A DNA stretch of 18,230 bases, taken from assembly GCA_964628835.1 (NCBI GenBank), contig CAZVME010000068.1, positions 1 through 18,230 of the forward strand. The letters are read 5' to 3'. Made by a program: the position numbers and the translations under genes. The stretch is from JAAGZL01 sp964628835. Lineage in GTDB: Bacteria > Pseudomonadota > Gammaproteobacteria > Chromatiales > Chromatiaceae. Every line of letters begins with the position of its first letter. The stretch's first letter is position 1. The notes under the pieces are model-generated. The model saw only the letters and a list, made by a program, of their open reading frames with translations. It did not search any database and was not told where the DNA came from. This document shows positions 14,416 to 18,230 of the stretch, in pieces.

Positions 14416-15339
14416 TCAGTCAGCGGAGACAACGCGGTTTCGCCCCCTATCTTTGGCCAGGTACAAGCGACGATCGGCGGTTTCAATCAGTTCTTCTGGA
14501 GTTTGGTCACACTCCATATTATCCGCTACTCCGATCGATACCGTTATGTGTATCTCATTCTGCTCGAACCGGAACATATGCTCTGAGACGGCATCTTTAA
14601 GCATTATGGCGAATTTGAATGCGCCCATGCTGTCCACCTCCGGCAGGATTACGGCAAACTCCTCTCCGCCAAAGCGACACACGCAATCCACCCGGCGGGA
14701 GCGGTTTACAATAATATTGACCAGCTCCTTGAGGATATAGTCTCCAGCCCGGTGCCCCAGTGTATCATTGACGCTTTTGAAGTGGTCAATATCTATCATC
14801 AACAGGGATAGCTCGCGGTTATATCTGCGTGCCCGATCGGTCTCATTCTCCAGAGAGGATGTAAAATGGCGTCGGTTGAATATATTGGTCAGTCCATCCA
14901 CTTTGGCCAGGTTAAACAGCTCTTCGTGATAGGCCTGTTCTATATTGTTGCCGGATAGGAATTTAAATATGGTCCCGCCAATGCGCAGGAGATCTCCATC
15001 CTGGAGGTAGTCATCATCCACCCTGTGGTCATTGATAAAGCAGCCGTTTTTTGAGGCGTTATCCTGTACCCGACAGCCGCCATGGTCGCGTATGATGAAG
15101 GCGTGGTCTCTGGATGCAGATTCGTCATCTATCTGGATGTCTGCATTCATGGAGCGTCCGATCATGGTCTGACTGATGGCTATCTGGTACTGATGCCCAA
15201 TATTTGCCCCTGAGATCACCACCAGACATGCGCTTACAGGCCCGCGATCCAATTTGTCGCTGAGAATGCTATCGACTAATATTGTCTGAGTGGTTTCTTC
15301 CACTTGGTTATTCCTGATCCATTGGTCACTAGTCCACAT
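14416..15339 (-). CDS. FHA-domain diguanylate cyclase (GGEEF)
   Basis: A 307-residue soluble signalling protein. An N-terminal FHA phosphothreonine-binding domain (about 35-130) shows IGRS (60-63), SRDH (76-79) and NASKNG (94-99). The GGDEF domain follows (about 140-307), with DGLTNIFNRRHF, DIDHFKSVNDTLGH and the active-site GGEEF (224-228). An RxxD inhibitory site (Arg215-Asp218) lies five residues before GGEEF, so it is predicted to be an active, product-inhibited c-di-GMP synthase. The FHA domain suggests activation or recruitment by a Ser/Thr kinase, possibly linked to type VI secretion or envelope systems, but no kinase lies nearby. It has no membrane segments. Its start (ATG 15339) has GGAGA about 11 bases upstream. 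It sits between hemA and the divergent lipoprotein gene. Confidence 0.93.
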   Translation of the reverse strand: MWTSDQWIRNNQVEETTQTILVDSILSDKLDRGPVSACLVVISGANIGHQYQIAISQTMIGRSMNADIQIDDESASRDHAFIIRDHGGCRVQDNASKNGCFINDHRVDDDYLQDGDLLRIGGTIFKFLSGNNIEQAYHEELFNLAKVDGLTNIFNRRHFTSSLENETDRARRYNRELSLLMIDIDHFKSVNDTLGHRAGDYILKELVNIIVNRSRRVDCVCRFGGEEFAVILPEVDSMGAFKFAIMLKDAVSEHMFRFEQNEIHITVSIGVADNMECDQTPEELIETADRRLYLAKDRGRNRVVSAD

Positions 15340-15630
15340 AAGGGCTCACTCTCCATGTTTGCTAAACTTCAGAGAACCCAGGATGTGAGGTTCCCGCTTA
15401 ACCCAGTTGGAATTGAAAACAGTGGTAAGAGTAGTCCTTTGTAAGCGCTGAGTTCAATTATAGGAGAACCCAAACTTGCCGATTTGATAGTGTTCACACT
15501 TTTAAGAGTTAACTTTTTCCATTAAATGTGGTCGGATTGGATAGCTATCGGCGCGTTTGAATCAATTTCCCACCGGAGCTCATGACGTTTACTATGATGA
15601 GTTTGGGGCAGTATTTGAGTTGTATGTAAT
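15340..15630. other. Divergent intergenic region between the GGEEF gene and the TPR lipoprotein gene
   Basis: This 291-base stretch must hold promoters in both directions, but I find no pair of hexamers good enough to mark. Visible elements are a GAACC (15374-15378)/GGTTC (15389-15393) dyad, a nine-base direct repeat GAGAACCCA at 15372-15380 and 15464-15472, and the GTTAAC palindrome near 15508. No reading frame is convincing. Confidence 0.4.
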
Positions 15631-17370
15631 ATGAAGATCACCACTCTATTTAACAAGTTTACACCTGTGACTCTTGTCGTTGCCCTCGCTTCTTGCAGTA
15701 GTATGGCGCAAGAACAAGGGCCATCCAGTGTGAATAAAAGTGGTCTTACATCGAATGCGGTTGCTGTTAAAACTGGGGTGGTACAGTCCCTAAGTCCAGA
15801 TATTATCTACAACATCCTGGTGGGGGAGATTGCGCTGCAGCGGCGTGATCTTGATCAGGCATATACCCACCAGCTGAAGGGTGCGGATCTGGCGCAGGAT
15901 GCAGTTGCGGCCGAGCGTGCGGCGCGAATCGCCTTGCATCAGAAGGATCAGGTCAGGGCGTTGGTGGCGGTAAAACGATGGATTGAGTATGCCCCTGAAG
16001 ATGCGCAGGCGCGGCAGATGGCCGTCATGCTCGGCATTCAGTCAGGTTCCCATGAAGAGGCGCTGCAACATCTCAGATCCCTGGTGCAACTGCATGAGCA
16101 ACAGGAGCAGGATGGATTTGTTTATGCCGTTGCCGCCGTAGCATCCGGGCAGAACAGACAGTTGGCTCTGAGGCTTATACAGTCATTGGCCGCCGACTAT
16201 CCGGATAATCCACGGGCCAGTTACGCAGTTGCCATGAGTGCGGTCATGGCGCGCAATCTTGCCGTGGCGGAGCATGCAGCGCGCCAGGCCATCCGGCAGA
16301 AGTCAGATATGGATCGGGCTCATGTGTTGCTGGGCCGTATCCACATGGAACGAAAAGATACTGCAGGGGCAATGCAGGCTATGCAGCAAGCGCTTGGTAT
16401 TTCGCCTGACAGCATGGTATTACGAAGTGCTTATGCGCGTCTGCTGGTGGACATGAATAAACCAGAACTGGCCTATGAGCAATTTCAAAAGCTCCGCAGT
16501 CTTGCGCCGGATGATGCCGATGTTCAGTTCTCTCTGGGGATTATCTCCTTGCAGCTTGACCGGCGCACTCAGGCCGCAGAGCATTTTTCCGCCCTGATCA
16601 AGGCCAAGAAGAGGGTGGTTGGCGCCTCCTTCTATATGGGGCGAATTGAGGAGAGTGAAGGCCGGTCCGATGCAGCCATGGTCTGGTACGCCAAGGTTAA
16701 GCGCGGGAACTACCTATTTGATGCCCAGGCCCGCACAGCGGGATTGGTGGCGGCCAAGGGTGATGTGCCACAGGCGCGATCTATGCTGGGCGATCTGCGG
16801 GCAAAAATGCCCAAACGCTCAGTGGACCTGTTCATGCTTGAGGGTGAGATCCTGCGCAAGCACTCCAGCAATGACCTGGTGGTGGCGCTATATAGCGCCG
16901 CACTCAAGCAGCACCCTGATGATCTGGATCTTCTCTACGCCAGGGCCCTGTCCGCGTCGGTAGATGGTCGGGTGGATATCCTGGAGCAGGATATTCTGAT
17001 TATTCTAGAGCGCAAACCGGACCATGCGGATGCGTTGAATGCCCTGGGCTATACCCTGGCGGATCAGACCGATCGTTATCAGGAGGCCCTGGACTATATC
17101 AAGAAGGCCCTGGCCATCAAGCCGGACTCTCCGGCAATTCTGGACAGTATGGGCTGGGTTCAGTATCGCATGGGCAACAATGAACAGGCGCTGCAATATC
17201 TGCGTCGCGCCTTTAAGAAGTTGCAGGATGTTGAGATCGCAGCGCATCTGGGTGAACTGTTGTGGGTGACCGGGCAGAAACAGGAGGCGCAGAAAATACT
17301 CCAGGGCGCACTGAAAAAGAGCCCGGACAACAAGTATCTGCAACAGGCCATCAAGCGTTTGGGCATATAA
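15631..17370 (+). CDS. TPR outer-membrane lipoprotein, LbcA-like
   Basis: A 579-residue tetratricopeptide-repeat protein with a lipoprotein signal: hydrophobic VTLVVALA then the lipobox L-A-S-C with Cys22, followed by Ser-Ser, which favours outer-membrane sorting. The rest is a chain of about 11 TPR-like helix pairs from residue 65 on, ending in clear repeats around DALNALGYTLADQTDRYQEA and SPAILDSMGWVQYRMGN. Size, lipidation, C-terminus and position between hemA and ispE match Pseudomonas aeruginosa PA4667 (LbcA), which binds the periplasmic protease CtpA and helps deliver cell-wall hydrolases for degradation. That role here is by homology and synteny only; ctpA is not in this window. No Shine-Dalgarno is visible before ATG 15631. 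It is 12 bases upstream of ispE. Confidence 0.88.
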   Translation: MKITTLFNKFTPVTLVVALASCSSMAQEQGPSSVNKSGLTSNAVAVKTGVVQSLSPDIIYNILVGEIALQRRDLDQAYTHQLKGADLAQDAVAAERAARIALHQKDQVRALVAVKRWIEYAPEDAQARQMAVMLGIQSGSHEEALQHLRSLVQLHEQQEQDGFVYAVAAVASGQNRQLALRLIQSLAADYPDNPRASYAVAMSAVMARNLAVAEHAARQAIRQKSDMDRAHVLLGRIHMERKDTAGAMQAMQQALGISPDSMVLRSAYARLLVDMNKPELAYEQFQKLRSLAPDDADVQFSLGIISLQLDRRTQAAEHFSALIKAKKRVVGASFYMGRIEESEGRSDAAMVWYAKVKRGNYLFDAQARTAGLVAAKGDVPQARSMLGDLRAKMPKRSVDLFMLEGEILRKHSSNDLVVALYSAALKQHPDDLDLLYARALSASVDGRVDILEQDILIILERKPDHADALNALGYTLADQTDRYQEALDYIKKALAIKPDSPAILDSMGWVQYRMGNNEQALQYLRRAFKKLQDVEIAAHLGELLWVTGQKQEAQKILQGALKKSPDNKYLQQAIKRLGI

Positions 17371-17382
17371 AGGGGAGCAGTC

Positions 17383-18219
17383 GTGTCTTGGGGAGAAACA
17401 TGGCCAGCTCCGGCCAAGTTAAATCTGATGCTGCGCATAGTTGGGCGCAGAACGGATGGCTACCACTTGTTGCAGACGGTATTCCAGTTTATCGATATTG
17501 CAGACCAGCTCCGGTTTCGGTTGCGGGGTGATGGGGTGATATGCCGAACGCCAGCAATAGAGGGCGTCCCGGAAGAATCCGATCTGACGGTGCGGGCGGC
17601 GCGCCTACTGCAGTCAGAGGCTGGGATAGTGGCTGGCGCAGATATAGAGCTTGAGAAAAACCTGCCCATCGGTGCTGGCTTGGGTGGCGGCAGTTCCGAT
17701 GCCGCAACAACCCTGCTGGCTCTGAATCAGCTTTGGAATGTTGGTCTATCCACCAAGAGACTTGCAGAACTTGGGTTGCGGTTGGGCGCCGATGTGCCGG
17801 TATTTATCCATGGAGTTGCCGCTTGGGCTGAGGGTGTGGGTGAGCGTATAGAGCCGGTTGATCTGTCGGCAGTGTGGTATCTGATACTGTTTCCCTCTTG
17901 CCATGTTTCCACAGCAGAAATATTTTCCGATCCTGAATTGACACGGGACTCCGCCCGCATCACAATAGCCGACTTCTTTGCGGGCAGCAGAGAGAATGAC
18001 TGTGTGCCAGTTGTTTCCAGAAGGCATCCAGAGGTGGCGGAAGCCATTGATTGGCTAGCTGGCCACGGGGATGCAAGATTGACCGGTACCGGCGCCGCTG
18101 TTTTCGCGGCCTTTGACAAAGAAGTGCAAGCGCAGGAGGTGCTGGCGCAGTTACCGGAGCATATGCAGGGAGTTGTTGCGCGAGGTCTGAATCTTTCACC
18201 GGCCATGGATGTGCTGTAG
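17383..18219 (+). CDS. ispE: 4-diphosphocytidyl-2-C-methyl-D-erythritol kinase
   Basis: IspE phosphorylates CDP-methylerythritol in the non-mevalonate (MEP) isoprenoid pathway. The 278-residue product is a complete GHMP kinase: PAPAKLNLMLRIVGRRTDGYH at the N-terminus (Lys12), the ATP loop LPIGAGLGGGSSDAA (94-108), Asp137 in GADVPV, and the C-terminal GTGAAVFAAF glycine motif. It starts at GTG 17383, supported by the strong AGGGGAG ribosome site (17371-17377) just after the lipoprotein stop. In Pseudomonas lolB lies between these two genes; here only 12 bases do. The 11 bases after the stop end the window. Confidence 0.96.
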   Translation: MSWGETWPAPAKLNLMLRIVGRRTDGYHLLQTVFQFIDIADQLRFRLRGDGVICRTPAIEGVPEESDLTVRAARLLQSEAGIVAGADIELEKNLPIGAGLGGGSSDAATTLLALNQLWNVGLSTKRLAELGLRLGADVPVFIHGVAAWAEGVGERIEPVDLSAVWYLILFPSCHVSTAEIFSDPELTRDSARITIADFFAGSRENDCVPVVSRRHPEVAEAIDWLAGHGDARLTGTGAAVFAAFDKEVQAQEVLAQLPEHMQGVVARGLNLSPAMDVL

Positions 18220-18230
18220 ATCAGAGTCAG

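Noticed and set aside
17727..18206. 159-codon minus-strand reading frame inside ispE
   Set aside because: Shadow of the conserved GHMP kinase gene, with no ribosome site and biased composition.
18204..18216. CATGGATGTGCTG at the end of ispE matching the first hairpin of the MITE-like element
   Set aside because: A 13-base match is expected by chance in a window of this size, and here it encodes the normal C-terminus without a hairpin.

Overview
The window is chromosomal DNA from a gammaproteobacterium, by gene content and protein resemblance most like the Chromatiales or sulfur-oxidising symbiont side of the class; I cannot name the species. It carries gatCAB (indirect amidation of Glu-tRNA(Gln) and/or Asp-tRNA(Asn)), glutamyl-tRNA reductase (C5 haem pathway), a type II citrate synthase, and the hemA-prfA-prmC and TPR lipoprotein-ispE block that also occurs in Pseudomonas. 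There are no rRNA, tRNA or CRISPR signatures and no transposase gene.

Layout. Positions 156-3401 hold gatC-gatA-gatB on the plus strand. Next come a small secreted protein of unknown function (3449-3940, minus) and a lysine-rich histone H1-like protein (4229-4564, plus), followed by about 100 bases of stacked hairpins. On the minus strand lie moeB and a small class I methyltransferase (6164-4773). A long gene-free leader (6165-6747), with a candidate promoter and mutually exclusive stems, precedes gltA (6748-8046), which ends in a strong intrinsic terminator. On the minus strand from 10598 down to 8139 is a tightly coupled three-gene cassette: a membrane-anchored COG4692-type neuraminidase-like protein and two polytopic membrane proteins. 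Above it, reading from 14309 down to 10821, are hemA, prfA and prmC; hemA and prfA overlap by ATGA, but prfA and prmC are separated by 277 bases containing a MITE-like element of four hairpins. An FHA-GGDEF diguanylate cyclase (15339-14416, minus) lies between hemA and a divergent plus-strand pair: a TPR lipoprotein resembling Pseudomonas LbcA (15631-17370) and ispE (17383-18219).

How the genes work together. PrmC methylates the glutamine of the GGQ loop in PrfA. HemA competes with the GatCAB route for glutamyl-tRNA. MoeB activates a sulfur-carrier protein for molybdopterin or related thiolation. IspE feeds isoprenoid synthesis. GltA opens the TCA cycle.

Points of most interest: the MITE-like element in the prfA-prmC gap; the three-gene neuraminidase-like/membrane cassette between prmC and moeB, genes I would expect to be neighbours; the structured gltA leader; and the absence of lolB, expected between the TPR lipoprotein gene and ispE. 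No single undescribed system is proven here; the cassette is the best candidate.
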